Origin: an uncultured Prevotella sp.
GTDB taxonomy: Bacteria > Bacteroidota > Bacteroidia > Bacteroidales > Bacteroidaceae
Length of the DNA stretch: 52,661 nucleotides
Reading direction: 5' to 3'
Assembly (NCBI GenBank): GCA_900540375.1
Contig: UQFS01000026.1
Span: forward strand, 1-52,661
Shown piece by piece: positions 42,316-51,802 of this stretch. How positions within the stretch are numbered: position 1 is the first letter of the stretch; each line of letters starts with the position of its first letter. A program made the position numbers and the translations under genes. The notes under the pieces are model-generated. The model was not told the DNA's origin. It ran no database searches and saw only the letters and a list, made by a program, of their open reading frames with translations.

Positions 42316-45300
42316 ATGGAAAAAAGCAATTTTAACCACAGTCATTACAGACTGGCACTGTTCTTAGCCCTGACTACCGGGATACCGTGCGGAGCATTAC
42401 CCGCAAGTGCCACAAACATGCCAGAGATGGTCCAACAGGCTTCTACCCTCAAAGGACACATCACTGACGCACAAGGCGAACCTGTCATTGGCGCCTCTGT
42501 CCTGATAAAAGGTAGCAAGCAAGGTACCGTCACCGACCTTGACGGCAACTTCAGTATAGCCAACATACCAGCCAAGGGCACTGTCGTCATCTCTTATATA
42601 GGTTACAAAGATCAAGAGTTGTCTTACAGTTCCGGACAACCTCTGCAGGTAACGCTAAAAGAAGATAACCAAACACTCAACGAGATCGTCGTAGTAGGAT
42701 ATGGTGTTCAGAAGAAGAGCGACGTGACAGGATCCGTAACTTCGGTCAACAAGGACCGTTTAGCTAACCTTCCTGTCACCAACGTACTACAAGCTGTGCA
42801 AGGCGCTGCTGCCGGCATCACCATCCAGCAGAGCTCTGCCATACCAGGTGCCGCTCCTTCCGCAACCATTCGTGGACGCAACTCCATCAATGCCGATTCC
42901 GGACCTTACGTCGTCGTCGACGGCGTGCCTATCTCTAAGTCAGGCGGTTCTCTCAACGACATCAGTCCTAATGATATCGAGAGCATAGAGATTTTGAAAG
43001 ATGCCACTGCCACAGCCATCTATGGTGTCAATGGTGCCAATGGCGTTATCCTCGTCACCACCAAGCACGGCAAAGACGGCAAGCCAAACATCAGCTACAA
43101 CGGCTACCTGGGTATAGAAGACTTCACCAACAAGCTCAACTTCTGTAACGGCGCACAAATCACGCAGCGATACAAGGACTACGTAGCTCAGAATCCCGGC
43201 GAATCCATGTACAACGAGTTCGTGAAAAACCAGTATGAAGCCGACAACCTGACTGCAGGTAAAGAGATCGACTGGATCGACGAAGCTACCCAGACTGGTA
43301 TCCTGCAAAACCACAACGTGAGCATCAATGGTGGTGCACAACGGATGAAATACTTCCTCTCCGGCGGTTTCATGGATCAGAAAGGTATTCTGAAAGGCTT
43401 CAATTATAAACGCTTCTCCATGCGCACAAATCTCGATGTAGATGTGACAGACTACCTGCGCGTGGGTACTACCTCATACATTGTCAACCACAACAGAGAT
43501 GGAGGACGCGTCAACTTTGTCATGGCAGAGGCTATGTCTCCCTATGCCCGGGAATACAACGACGATGGATCGTATTGCATCTATCCCATGTATTCCGAGA
43601 CGCTGTTCTTCAATCCTATGATCTCCACTACCCAAAGACACGAGCGCCGGCAGTGGAACATCAATCTCAATGGCTATGCCCTCGTGAAGTTCGGCGAGAT
43701 ATGGACGCCGCTCCAAGGACTGCAATACAAGCTGAACTATGGTTATACTTATGTGCCACAGCGTGAAAACTATTACAACGGCAAAGCACAAAATAATAAC
43801 ACTGGTTATGGCAACATCACCAATAAGGAGCGAAACAGCTGGACATTGGAAAACATCGTGACTTATGCCCGTGACATTGCGCGCCATCACTTCGATGTCA
43901 CCCTGCTCTATGCCGCGTATCGTAGCAAATATCAGACCAGCACGGCTGCTGCAAGTAAATTTATCAACGACGACCTCGGATGGAACAACTTAGGCAGTGG
44001 CGGCACGGCAGAAGTGGGATCCTACCGTTCGCTCTATACTACTGCATCTCAGATGGGTCGACTCAACTATTCCTATGACAGCCGCTATCTTTTCTCGTTC
44101 ACCGTTCGACGTGATGGCTCATCCGTCTTCGGCAAAGACAACAAATGGGGCACGTTCCCGTCAGTGGCCTTGGGATGGAACATCGCTAACGAGAAATTTA
44201 TGAAGCCGAATCAAAACTGGCTCAACACGCTGAAGCTGAGACTCTCCTATGGTAAGTCCGGCAACGAGGCTATCAGCTCATATCAGACATTGAGCAAAAT
44301 GGAATCCGCCGCTATAGCTATGGGTGGGCAAACGGCAACAGCCCTCTTCCCCAATTCACTCATGGGCAACAGCAAACTGAGTTGGGAAACAACCAAGACC
44401 TTCAACATCGGTTTTGACTTCGGTCTACTCAACAATCGGATCAACGGCAATCTCGACTTCTATAAGTCTACCACCACCGACCTGCTGTTGAAACGCAACC
44501 TGCCACGTGTCTCAGGATTTGAGAATGTATTTGCCAACATGGGCAAGACAGCCAACACTGGTATTGAGTTCACTGTGAATTCCAAGAACATCGTCACACG
44601 GTCTTTCACCTGGGGCTCCAGTTTGGTATTCTCGTGGAACAAGAATGAAATCAAGAATCTCTATGGCGACGGCAAAGACGACATCGGCAACAGATGGTTC
44701 ATCGGACATCCTATTGGCATCGTATATGACTACATTGTCGATGGCATTTGGCAGGAAGATGAGATTGCCAGTGGTGCACACAAGAATGTTGATCCTATCG
44801 CAAAGGCAGGAGACTTAAAACTGCGCGACATCGATGGCGACCATCAGATCACGGACAAGGATCGTGTCGTCCGCGGACAAACCTCTCCTAAATGGATTGG
44901 TGGACTCACTAACACATTTACTTATAAGAACCTCACGCTCAACGTTTTCATTCAGACTACTCAGGGCATCATGCGTAACAATGCGCTTCTGGCCATGGCA
45001 GGCGATGAGATGGGCCGACGCAACACACCAACCTACCTCGGCTATTGGACTCCGGAGAACAAAAGCAACAAATGGCGCTCGCTCAACAAGAACTCCAATC
45101 CCCATGGTTATGGATTCCCTGAGAAAGCCAGCTACACCCGAGTGAAAGACATCACGCTCAGCTACACCTTCCCCAAGACGATCACTGACGCCATGCACAT
45201 CAGTGCTCTGCAAGTCTACGCCAGCGGTCGAAACCTCTTCACGTTCACCGATTGGACAGGATGGGATCCTGAGTCTACGGAGATACAGCGCGGATGGGAA

Positions 45301-45363
45301 AGCTACGAAGACTCCTATCCTATGACCAAGAGCTTTATCTTCGGTCTTAACCTCACTTTCTAA
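42316..45363 (+). CDS. SusC-like TonB-dependent outer-membrane glycan transporter
   Basis: A 1015-residue SusC/RagA-family protein. Signal peptide about 1-33, a carboxypeptidase-D-like domain at about 45-125 (LKGHITDAQGEPVIGASVLI), TonB plug at about 130-250 (VVVGYGVQKKSDVTGSVTSV, SATIRGRNSINADSGPYVVV), and a beta-barrel ending in FIFGLNLTF with the C-terminal aromatic residue of outer-membrane barrels. It lacks an N-terminal STN domain, so it is of the type controlled by an HTCS, not by sigma/anti-sigma. It imports oligosaccharides together with the SusD partner 19 bp downstream. Confidence 0.95.
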   Translation: MEKSNFNHSHYRLALFLALTTGIPCGALPASATNMPEMVQQASTLKGHITDAQGEPVIGASVLIKGSKQGTVTDLDGNFSIANIPAKGTVVISYIGYKDQELSYSSGQPLQVTLKEDNQTLNEIVVVGYGVQKKSDVTGSVTSVNKDRLANLPVTNVLQAVQGAAAGITIQQSSAIPGAAPSATIRGRNSINADSGPYVVVDGVPISKSGGSLNDISPNDIESIEILKDATATAIYGVNGANGVILVTTKHGKDGKPNISYNGYLGIEDFTNKLNFCNGAQITQRYKDYVAQNPGESMYNEFVKNQYEADNLTAGKEIDWIDEATQTGILQNHNVSINGGAQRMKYFLSGGFMDQKGILKGFNYKRFSMRTNLDVDVTDYLRVGTTSYIVNHNRDGGRVNFVMAEAMSPYAREYNDDGSYCIYPMYSETLFFNPMISTTQRHERRQWNINLNGYALVKFGEIWTPLQGLQYKLNYGYTYVPQRENYYNGKAQNNNTGYGNITNKERNSWTLENIVTYARDIARHHFDVTLLYAAYRSKYQTSTAAASKFINDDLGWNNLGSGGTAEVGSYRSLYTTASQMGRLNYSYDSRYLFSFTVRRDGSSVFGKDNKWGTFPSVALGWNIANEKFMKPNQNWLNTLKLRLSYGKSGNEAISSYQTLSKMESAAIAMGGQTATALFPNSLMGNSKLSWETTKTFNIGFDFGLLNNRINGNLDFYKSTTTDLLLKRNLPRVSGFENVFANMGKTANTGIEFTVNSKNIVTRSFTWGSSLVFSWNKNEIKNLYGDGKDDIGNRWFIGHPIGIVYDYIVDGIWQEDEIASGAHKNVDPIAKAGDLKLRDIDGDHQITDKDRVVRGQTSPKWIGGLTNTFTYKNLTLNVFIQTTQGIMRNNALLAMAGDEMGRRNTPTYLGYWTPENKSNKWRSLNKNSNPHGYGFPEKASYTRVKDITLSYTFPKTITDAMHISALQVYASGRNLFTFTDWTGWDPESTEIQRGWESYEDSYPMTKSFIFGLNLTF

Positions 45364-45382
45364 ATTTTTAAGCACTATCATT

Positions 45383-47074
45383 ATGAAACTCAAAAATATC
45401 CTTTACGCTGCTTTGGCAGGGACGCTCACGCTCAGCGCGACATCATGCAGCGACAGTTTTTTGGACGAGAAGATGTACTCCAACTATGGCACAGACGTCA
45501 AGGATGCTAATGCCAAGATCATCGGACTCCATTATAAATTTGCACAACTATGGGGAATTTCTAACCCACAAGGCTTCACCGGTTGCTGGCAAGACGGCAC
45601 CGATGTCGGCTCCCCGGGCGATGTGGAAGGAGCAGAAGTCCCCTTCTATAAATATGGAGAGCTCACATCAGAGTCATCTGGTGTGAAAGTCCTATGGAAC
45701 GGTCTTTATGGCATCATCAACTCTGCCAATATCATCATCAACGATGCCTCTGTGGAGCCTGCACAAAAGGCTGAGGCAGAATTCTTCCGCGCTTATTCCT
45801 ACGAGTTTCTCGTCACGCTGTGGGGGGCCGTGCCATTGGTAACCGAGTCGACAACTGTACCACGCACTGACTACACCCGTACACCCGTTGAAGAGGTAGA
45901 CAAGCAGATCGAGGCCGATCTCACCGATGCCGTTGCCAACCTGCCAGCCGTAGGGCAAACTGTGACAGAAGACCGCATCAACAAAGATGCCGCGCGGATG
46001 CTTACCGCCACTTCCTTCTTACGCATGGGACTCCGGGATAAGTCATACTTCGCCAAGGCTGAAGCAGTCATCACGCCTACTATCACAGAAGGCAACTATA
46101 AGCTGATCTCTCAGCGTTACGGTGTCTTCACCGGAGAACCCGGTGACTTCTATCACGACATGTTCCGGTGGGGTAACGAGCGACGCTCACAAGGCAATAC
46201 GGAGGGTATCTGGACTTTTGAGAATGAATACAATCGTAATGTCACGGGCGGCACCATCGACAATCCACAACAGCGACGCAACTGGGTATGCGCATTCCAT
46301 AAGTACAAGGGTATGCAGAACTGCGACTCCCTGGGCGGACGTGGCAATGGACGCCTGCGCCTGAGCAACTTCGTGAAATATCAGCTCTTTGAGAAAGGCG
46401 ACATCCGCAACTCCAACTTCAATATCCGTCGTGTATTGTGGTACAACCGTCCGGGCTACCAAGAAACCATCGGCATCGATGCCAACGGATTCCGAGTAGC
46501 TGCTGGCAAAGGCGTGAAGGACATCATTGTGAAGACGGGTGACCAGGTTGTTCCTCGTGAAGGCGATTCTCTTAATGTCTATTATCCCCATCCGACAAAA
46601 TGGGGCGGTTACGACACTACCGACGATTTCGGTTATGCACTCGTTAAGGACTGGCCTATCATGCGTTTCGCTGAGGCCTATCTGTTGAGAGCAGAGGCTC
46701 GCATGCGACAAGGCAAACTGCAGGAAGCTGCCGACGACATCAACGTCCTGCGTGACCGGGCTTTCAAGGAATACCGCGAGCAGACAGGATTGGTCAACAC
46801 CGGAAAGGTTTCTGCCAACCAAATGAATATCGACTTCATCCTTGACGAGCGAGCCCGTGAGCTTATCTCTGAAGAGAACCGCCGCTATACGCTCGTCCGC
46901 ACTGGTACTTTAGCTGAGCGTTGGGAGAAATACCACGACAAAGGTCCCAAAGTCCCGGAGAACAAGCTTTCCACCGGCTTTGATCCCAAAGTGCATATAC
47001 TGTTGCCGATTCCGCTCACTGAGATACAGTTGAACAAAGACGCTACCATCGAACAGAACTTTGGCTATAAATAA
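45383..47074 (+). CDS. SusD-like glycan-binding lipoprotein
   Basis: A 563-residue RagB/SusD-family surface lipoprotein that forms the lid of the SusC channel. The lipobox is SATSC (Cys about residue 22). The N-terminal helix-rich region has TPR-like helices, e.g. AEAEFFRAYSYEFLVTLWG and WPIMRFAEAYLLRAEARMRQ. The C-terminal part ends ILLPIPLTEIQLNKDATIEQ, the typical SusD tail with NPYLxQNPGY-like ending (IEQNFGYK). The length is normal (500-620). It lies between susC and the GH2 gene in a clear operon. Confidence 0.95.
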   Translation: MKLKNILYAALAGTLTLSATSCSDSFLDEKMYSNYGTDVKDANAKIIGLHYKFAQLWGISNPQGFTGCWQDGTDVGSPGDVEGAEVPFYKYGELTSESSGVKVLWNGLYGIINSANIIINDASVEPAQKAEAEFFRAYSYEFLVTLWGAVPLVTESTTVPRTDYTRTPVEEVDKQIEADLTDAVANLPAVGQTVTEDRINKDAARMLTATSFLRMGLRDKSYFAKAEAVITPTITEGNYKLISQRYGVFTGEPGDFYHDMFRWGNERRSQGNTEGIWTFENEYNRNVTGGTIDNPQQRRNWVCAFHKYKGMQNCDSLGGRGNGRLRLSNFVKYQLFEKGDIRNSNFNIRRVLWYNRPGYQETIGIDANGFRVAAGKGVKDIIVKTGDQVVPREGDSLNVYYPHPTKWGGYDTTDDFGYALVKDWPIMRFAEAYLLRAEARMRQGKLQEAADDINVLRDRAFKEYREQTGLVNTGKVSANQMNIDFILDERARELISEENRRYTLVRTGTLAERWEKYHDKGPKVPENKLSTGFDPKVHILLPIPLTEIQLNKDATIEQNFGYK

Positions 47075-47086
47075 GTAAAGACAACA

Positions 47087-49215
47087 ATGAAGAATAAGAA
47101 AACAAACTATCTTCGTTCATATATATTCTCAGCATCCTGCTCCTAAGCTGTCTCCCCACGCGGGGGCAGAACTTGGGAACAGGGATGCAGAATCTTGTCG
47201 ACTGGAAGTTCAGCCTTGACAGTACACATTGGAAGCAGGTGTCCATCCCGCATTCTTACAATGCGATAGACGGCCATTCCCGTAAATATTTCCGGGGCAA
47301 AGCCTATTATCGTCGCAATGTGGTCTTGACCGAGTCAGACCTCCATCGTCCGCTGTTGTTGCTCTTTGAAGGAGCCGCACAGCAGGCTGCCGTTGAGATC
47401 AATGGCAAAAGGGTAAAGACTCACAAGGGTGGCTATACCCCGTTTTGGATCAATCTCAAAGGACTGGTTCATCAAGGTGAAAACAGAATAGAGGTCACAT
47501 GCGACAATCACGAGGACATCAACCTCATCCCTGTCAGTTCCGACTTCAACAAGAATGGAGGACTGCACAATCCTGTCTGGCTCTTGAAGATGAGTCCCAT
47601 CTATTTCTCGCCTGCGAACACCGGTCTTTATCGTCTCCATGTTGCTACGCCTCATGTCAACGACCGGGAAGCGCAAGCCTACATAAGAGCCGACGTCGTC
47701 AATACATCAGGCAGTCGTCAGCAGGTGCCGGTGGATATCACTCTCCTCGACAAGGCCGGAAAGAAAGTCTATGCCAGTCGTCGTGCACTCAGATTACCCA
47801 AGTCTGCCGCCCAGCCCGGTACCATCGTAGACAGCTTCACAGTTCAACAGCCTCATTTGTGGAACGGATTAAAGGATCCCTACCTCTATCAGGCTGTGAT
47901 GACCATCAGCGACAAGAAAGGGCAGATACTCGACGAAGTAAAGACCAAAATAGGTTTCCGTTATTACAAGGTCACTTCCGACAAAGGATTCTTCCTCAAT
48001 GGCAAGAGCTACCCGCTGCGTGGCGTCGCCGAGCACCAGGACATAGATGGCAAGGCTTCTGCTGTCAACGACAGCGACATTCGTCGCGATTATCAGACCA
48101 TCAAGGAGCTCGGCTGCAACTTCTTGCGTCTGGCTCATTATCCTCATCGCGATATCGAATACGCGCTCTGCGATTCACTGGGTATCATCGTTCAGACAGA
48201 AATTCCTTGGGTCAACGTTTGCGGAGTGAATGCCCAGCCACCCTACTTCGACAACATCCATCAACAGATGCGTGAGATGATCACGTCGCTCTACAACCAT
48301 CCCTCCATCATCTTCTGGGGCATGTGGAATGAGCTCGACAACTGGGGAAACACCGACAAGCTACAAGGTAAGATCGACTGCCAGCGCATTGTCGATGAGT
48401 CGGCAAAACTCTATGACGATGCGAAGCAACAAGATCCCTACCGACTCGTAGGTGTCACCGATTGTAGTATCTACCGACGCGATGGATACGTCAATCTCAA
48501 AGGAGACTTCTTCTCTGAAAACAGATACAACGGATGGTACTATAACCATGACAATTCTGCCCACATCAGTGATGAAATCAACGAGGTACACCAAAAGAAA
48601 GGCGTTGTCAACATCTCGGAATACGGAGCAGGCTGCAATCCCTACTGCCATATCGTCTCTACGGACATGAAAAAGATGCGTGCCGATGACAAATGTCACT
48701 ACGAGGAACACGCCAATCTTGTCCATGAGGAGCACGTCAGACAAATCATGAAAATGCCTTTCCTCAACTTCACCTCTGCATGGATACTCTTTGACTTTCC
48801 TGTTGCAGACCGACAGGAAGGCTTCATAGACTCCGACGACGGCATTCACTTCAAAGAGAATGACCAACGGAAATATATCAATGACAAGGGATTGGTGACA
48901 AGAGACCGCAAGACAAAAAAGGATGTGTTCTATCTCTACAAGGCATGGTGGAGTCACCACGAGCCGACTGTTTACGTAACAGGCCGACGACTGACGCATC
49001 TGCAAGCCAATAGCGAGTATAGCGTGAAGGTATATAGCAATGCTAAAAGCCTACAACTCTTTGTTGACGGACAACCCATACAAACGCTTGAGCATTGCCC
49101 TGACCCTACAGGCATCATCTGGACTTTCAGTCCTATCAAACTTGCACCGGGAAATCATGTGATCCGTGTCGAAGGAGACAGTCACAGCGACGCTGTAGAG
49201 AAAGTGGTAGAATAA
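47087..49215 (+). CDS. GH2 beta-galactosidase, frameshift in the signal peptide
   Basis: A glycoside hydrolase family 2 enzyme of about 709 residues if the frame is repaired. It has a jelly-roll sugar-binding domain, an Ig-like domain and a TIM barrel with acid/base Glu in WGMWNELDN and nucleophile Glu in VNISEYGAG. The last C-terminal residues are an Ig-like domain. The ATG at 47087 begins MKNKKTNYL and soon hits a stop. From about 47101 another frame reads a perfect signal peptide (LSSFIYILSILLLSCLPTRG) and the whole enzyme. One extra A in the A run at 47099-47102 would join them. As it stands translation could start only at the TTG at 47173, without export. Members act on beta-galactosides, and a few on beta-glucuronides or mannosides. 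Confidence 0.88.
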
Positions 49216-49257
49216 CATACATCACTACCTGCAACTCTCAACCATAGCGAGCCAAAT

Positions 49258-49311
49258 CGCCACCGCTTACCTGTTTCTATAAATAATAGGTGGAGCGGTG
49301 GCGTTTTTTTT
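49258..49311 (+). terminator. Terminator of the susC-susD-GH2 operon
   Basis: A 10-bp perfect outer stem (CGCCACCGCT / AGCGGTGGCG) with a further CACCT/AGGTG-like inner pairing, then T8. Confidence 0.88.
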
Positions 49312-49312
49312 G

Positions 49313-49357
49313 TATCATCCGCAACGGAAGTGTTTTATATCACCCGCAATGGAAGTA
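49313..49357. repeat. 25-bp tandem duplication at the end of the glutamine synthetase gene
   Basis: TATCATCCGCAACGGAAGTG (49313-49332) and TATCACCCGCAATGGAAGTA (49338-49357) agree at 17 of 20 positions. The second copy holds the last codons and stop of the glutamine synthetase gene (RYFHCG). The first is an extra copy after the stop that would read HFRCG. Confidence 0.6.
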
Positions 49358-50848
49358 CCGGCGGACGAGCTTGGCGATCTCCTCGGGATGGAGGGCTACG
49401 TCGTGGCGGAGGGAGCGGTCGTTGAAGCTTCTGAGTTGCGCGATGACACCGTCGATCATGGCCTTGGAGAAGATGCCGTAGCGCTCAAAGACAGCGCGCT
49501 GCAGCTCCAGACAGTCGGCAGAGGCTGCGCAGCTGTCGGGCAAGGACTTCAGTTCAGCCAGTTTCTTTTCGTTGACTTTGTCGTGGATATTCACGGCTAC
49601 ATATGTGCGGTCAGCCATGTCCAAAGCATCGGGCATCTCTAAACCGTGGAGCAGTCCTACACAGATGCCTGCAAGCATCTGATAGGGATCAGCAGAACCG
49701 TCGGCCGACCGAATCTCAAAGGTCTGCTTGCCGCTGGTGTCATAGCTCCGTTCCGGCTCCTCAGGATTGGCTTTGTGGCACATATCTACGCCGGAGGTCC
49801 AGCCAAGCGGCACACGTACGAGCACCGAACGGTTGCGGTCGCCCCAACAAATATTTGTCGGCGCCTCCTGATGGGGAACGAGACGGAAATACGATGTAGG
49901 ATTCTTGTTGCCAAAAGCAGTCAGCGCCGGAGCCACGTAGAGCAAACCGGCAATTGCCTTGCGTGCCGTGTCACTCAGCTTTCCGTTCTCCACGAGCATG
50001 TTCTTTTCTTCCTTTCGCAATTGTATGTGGAAGTGGAGTCCGCTGCCAGCCTCTCCTGTCGTGATCTTCGGTGCAAATGTCACGTCATAACCCTCACGGC
50101 AGCCCACGTTGCGGATGATCCATTTGGCAATCAACAGTTCGTCGGCAGCCTGCTCAGCGGGTACGGGCAGAAACTCAATCTCGTTTTGTTCGTAGGTGAG
50201 TCCGTTCTTCGTGAAGTTACCCACCTCACTATGGCCGTACTTGATGATGCCGCCGGACTGAGCGACGAGCATCATACACCGCGTACGGAAGTCTCCTGCC
50301 TTAGCATAAGGTGCACTCTCGTGGTAGCCATGCTGCTCCTGGGCAGGGAAGGAGTCTACCGAGGGTTTGATGACATAGTATTCCAGTTCACCCATCGCCC
50401 AGAAGTCCAGCCCCTGACGGTCGCGCAGCGTGGTGATGGCCTTGCGCAGTGTATATTCCGGTGCACTCTCCAGCGGGTTGCCTTCCTTGTCGAAGAACGA
50501 ACAAAGCATGCAAAGCGTGGGAATCTCGGCAAAAGGATCGATGAAAGCCGTAGAGAAGCGCGGCATCACATACAGGTCACTGCTCGAGGCCTGGATAAAG
50601 TCAAACAGCGAAGAGCCGTCGACGCGCTCGCCACAGCTAAGTATTGTACGCAGGTAAGCCTCATTGGTGATCACGAAGTTGAGCGTCTTTAGCTTCCCGT
50701 CACCACCAGGGTACATGAAGTTCACCATTTGGATAGACTTAAACTTGATGAGTTTGATGATGTCTTCCATCGTGAATTCCTTCGGTGCTTTCTGCAGATA
50801 AGCCACCACGGGATTCAAGTTCATTAAGATACGCGTGTTATTTTCCAT
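49340..50848 (-). CDS. glnA: Glutamine synthetase
   Basis: A 502-residue GlnA-family enzyme that makes glutamine from glutamate, ammonia and ATP. The beta-grasp N-terminus has VNFMYPGGDGKLKTLNFVIT. The catalytic part has YEQNEIEFLPVPAEQAADEL, TGEAGSGLHFHIQL (glutamate/metal site), TAFGNKNPTSYFRLVPH, and EIRSADGSADPYQMLAGIC near the C-terminus. It is longer than type I enzymes of E. coli (about 470) and shorter than type III (about 700). The Tyr-adenylylation motif of type I enzymes was not recognised, so control by adenylylation is unlikely. It has a perfect promoter 31-61 bp upstream and stands alone on the minus strand. Confidence 0.88.
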   Translation of the reverse strand: MENNTRILMNLNPVVAYLQKAPKEFTMEDIIKLIKFKSIQMVNFMYPGGDGKLKTLNFVITNEAYLRTILSCGERVDGSSLFDFIQASSSDLYVMPRFSTAFIDPFAEIPTLCMLCSFFDKEGNPLESAPEYTLRKAITTLRDRQGLDFWAMGELEYYVIKPSVDSFPAQEQHGYHESAPYAKAGDFRTRCMMLVAQSGGIIKYGHSEVGNFTKNGLTYEQNEIEFLPVPAEQAADELLIAKWIIRNVGCREGYDVTFAPKITTGEAGSGLHFHIQLRKEEKNMLVENGKLSDTARKAIAGLLYVAPALTAFGNKNPTSYFRLVPHQEAPTNICWGDRNRSVLVRVPLGWTSGVDMCHKANPEEPERSYDTSGKQTFEIRSADGSADPYQMLAGICVGLLHGLEMPDALDMADRTYVAVNIHDKVNEKKLAELKSLPDSCAASADCLELQRAVFERYGIFSKAMIDGVIAQLRSFNDRSLRHDVALHPEEIAKLVRRYFHCG

Positions 50849-50879
50849 AGTCGATTTTTAGTTATTGGTTATTCGGTGA

Positions 50880-50910
50880 CAAAGATAAGGTAAAGGAATG
50901 AAATCGCAAA
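50880..50910 (-). promoter_or_regulatory. Promoter of glutamine synthetase
   Basis: On the minus strand TTTG (complement of 50907-50910), a 19-bp spacer and TATCTTTG (50887-50880) give a full consensus match. Confidence 0.75.
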
Positions 50911-50987
50911 GGAAAAACAAAAATATCTTTTTCTCTTTTCACAAACAAGCACAACTGTGCCACGTTTTTCCTATATCACACCATCTA

Positions 50988-51117
50988 CACATCAACGCCG
51001 AACCATATCGACTCTTGAAGCATCCCCCTCTCCTTCGACATCAATTCATCAACGCCGAACCATATCGACTCTTGAAACATATCACTCCCTTCTCCTTTGG
51101 AGAGGGGCGAGGGGGTG
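50988..51117. repeat. Direct repeat and C-rich palindrome
   Basis: The segment ACATCAACGCCGAACCATAT and following CGACTCTTGAAGCAT occurs twice (about 50989-51023 and 51046-51080, nearly identical), 57 bp apart. After the second copy comes CTCCTTTGGAGAG with the run GGGGCGAGGGGGTGAGG, a copy of the C/G-rich dispersed palindrome. There is no gene in this stretch. Confidence 0.6.
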
Positions 51118-51134
51118 AGGCTGTTGAGGCCTTT

Positions 51135-51785
51135 CTACAAATACAAGTACTTCTTAATCTCAAACGCCCACATCTTATAGCCAAAGGGCGTAAGCAGGAA
51201 ACCGTCTTGCGTTAGTTCACGCCGCATCTCATTGGTACCGCGACGGACGAAGCTACGGAAGAGGTTGATATAAGCAATATGATGCTGCTCACAATAATGG
51301 CGAAGGCGGACATTGAGTTGCGCCATCAACTGCATCTTGCCTTTCAGCAACTCCTGATTGTTTTCCCATATCGGCAGGTTGCTCTCAACAAACAACTTGG
51401 TGCGGGGTGACATGCGACAAATATGCGCGATTAACTCCACGCTGGCATTAAAAGCCTCGTCAACGGACTTACCCTCGATGATATCCTGTCCGCCCGTCAT
51501 CAGAAAGATAGCCTTCGGACGACCCTTCAAGACAGAACCTATACGACGATACATCCCTTCAGCATCATCTCCCGCAATGCCACGATTACGCACATGCTGC
51601 CAAGATAGCAGCACATTCCAGTCGCCGGCATACTCTGTCAAAGCGTTGCCGAGCATCACAATGTCAGTGCTGTCAACATCACGCATAGCAGCAAACTGCG
51701 CAATGCGCTCCTGATAATGCTCCGATTGTGCGCAAACGGGAAGCATCAAGAAAAGGGAGAGAATGAAAAAGATGTATCGTCTCAT
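51135..51785 (-). CDS. SGNH/GDSL-hydrolase-like protein with a lost catalytic triad
   Basis: A 216-residue exported protein (signal peptide about 1-20, ending VCAQ) with the SGNH fold. The start is the ATG at 51785, because upstream codons run through the preceding gene. Block I, normally GDS or GNS, reads GNALTE, so the catalytic Ser is Ala48. Block II is RNRGIAGDDAEG. Block III, normally GxND, reads GGQD (Gln100). Block V, normally DxxH, reads LTQDGFLLTPFGY, with Leu197 in place of His. Three of the four signature residues are therefore changed while the fold motifs persist. I infer a binding rather than enzymatic role. It lies 17 bp after a lytic transglycosylase gene and is probably cotranscribed. 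Confidence 0.8.
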   Translation of the reverse strand: MRRYIFFILSLFLMLPVCAQSEHYQERIAQFAAMRDVDSTDIVMLGNALTEYAGDWNVLLSWQHVRNRGIAGDDAEGMYRRIGSVLKGRPKAIFLMTGGQDIIEGKSVDEAFNASVELIAHICRMSPRTKLFVESNLPIWENNQELLKGKMQLMAQLNVRLRHYCEQHHIAYINLFRSFVRRGTNEMRRELTQDGFLLTPFGYKMWAFEIKKYLYL

Positions 51786-51802
51786 TATTATATATAAGGA
51801 TG

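Noticed and set aside
51001..51117. CRISPR-like spacing of repeated CAACGCCGAACCATATCGAC
   Set aside because: Only two copies, no uniform spacers and no cas genes. It fits a duplicated intergenic element.
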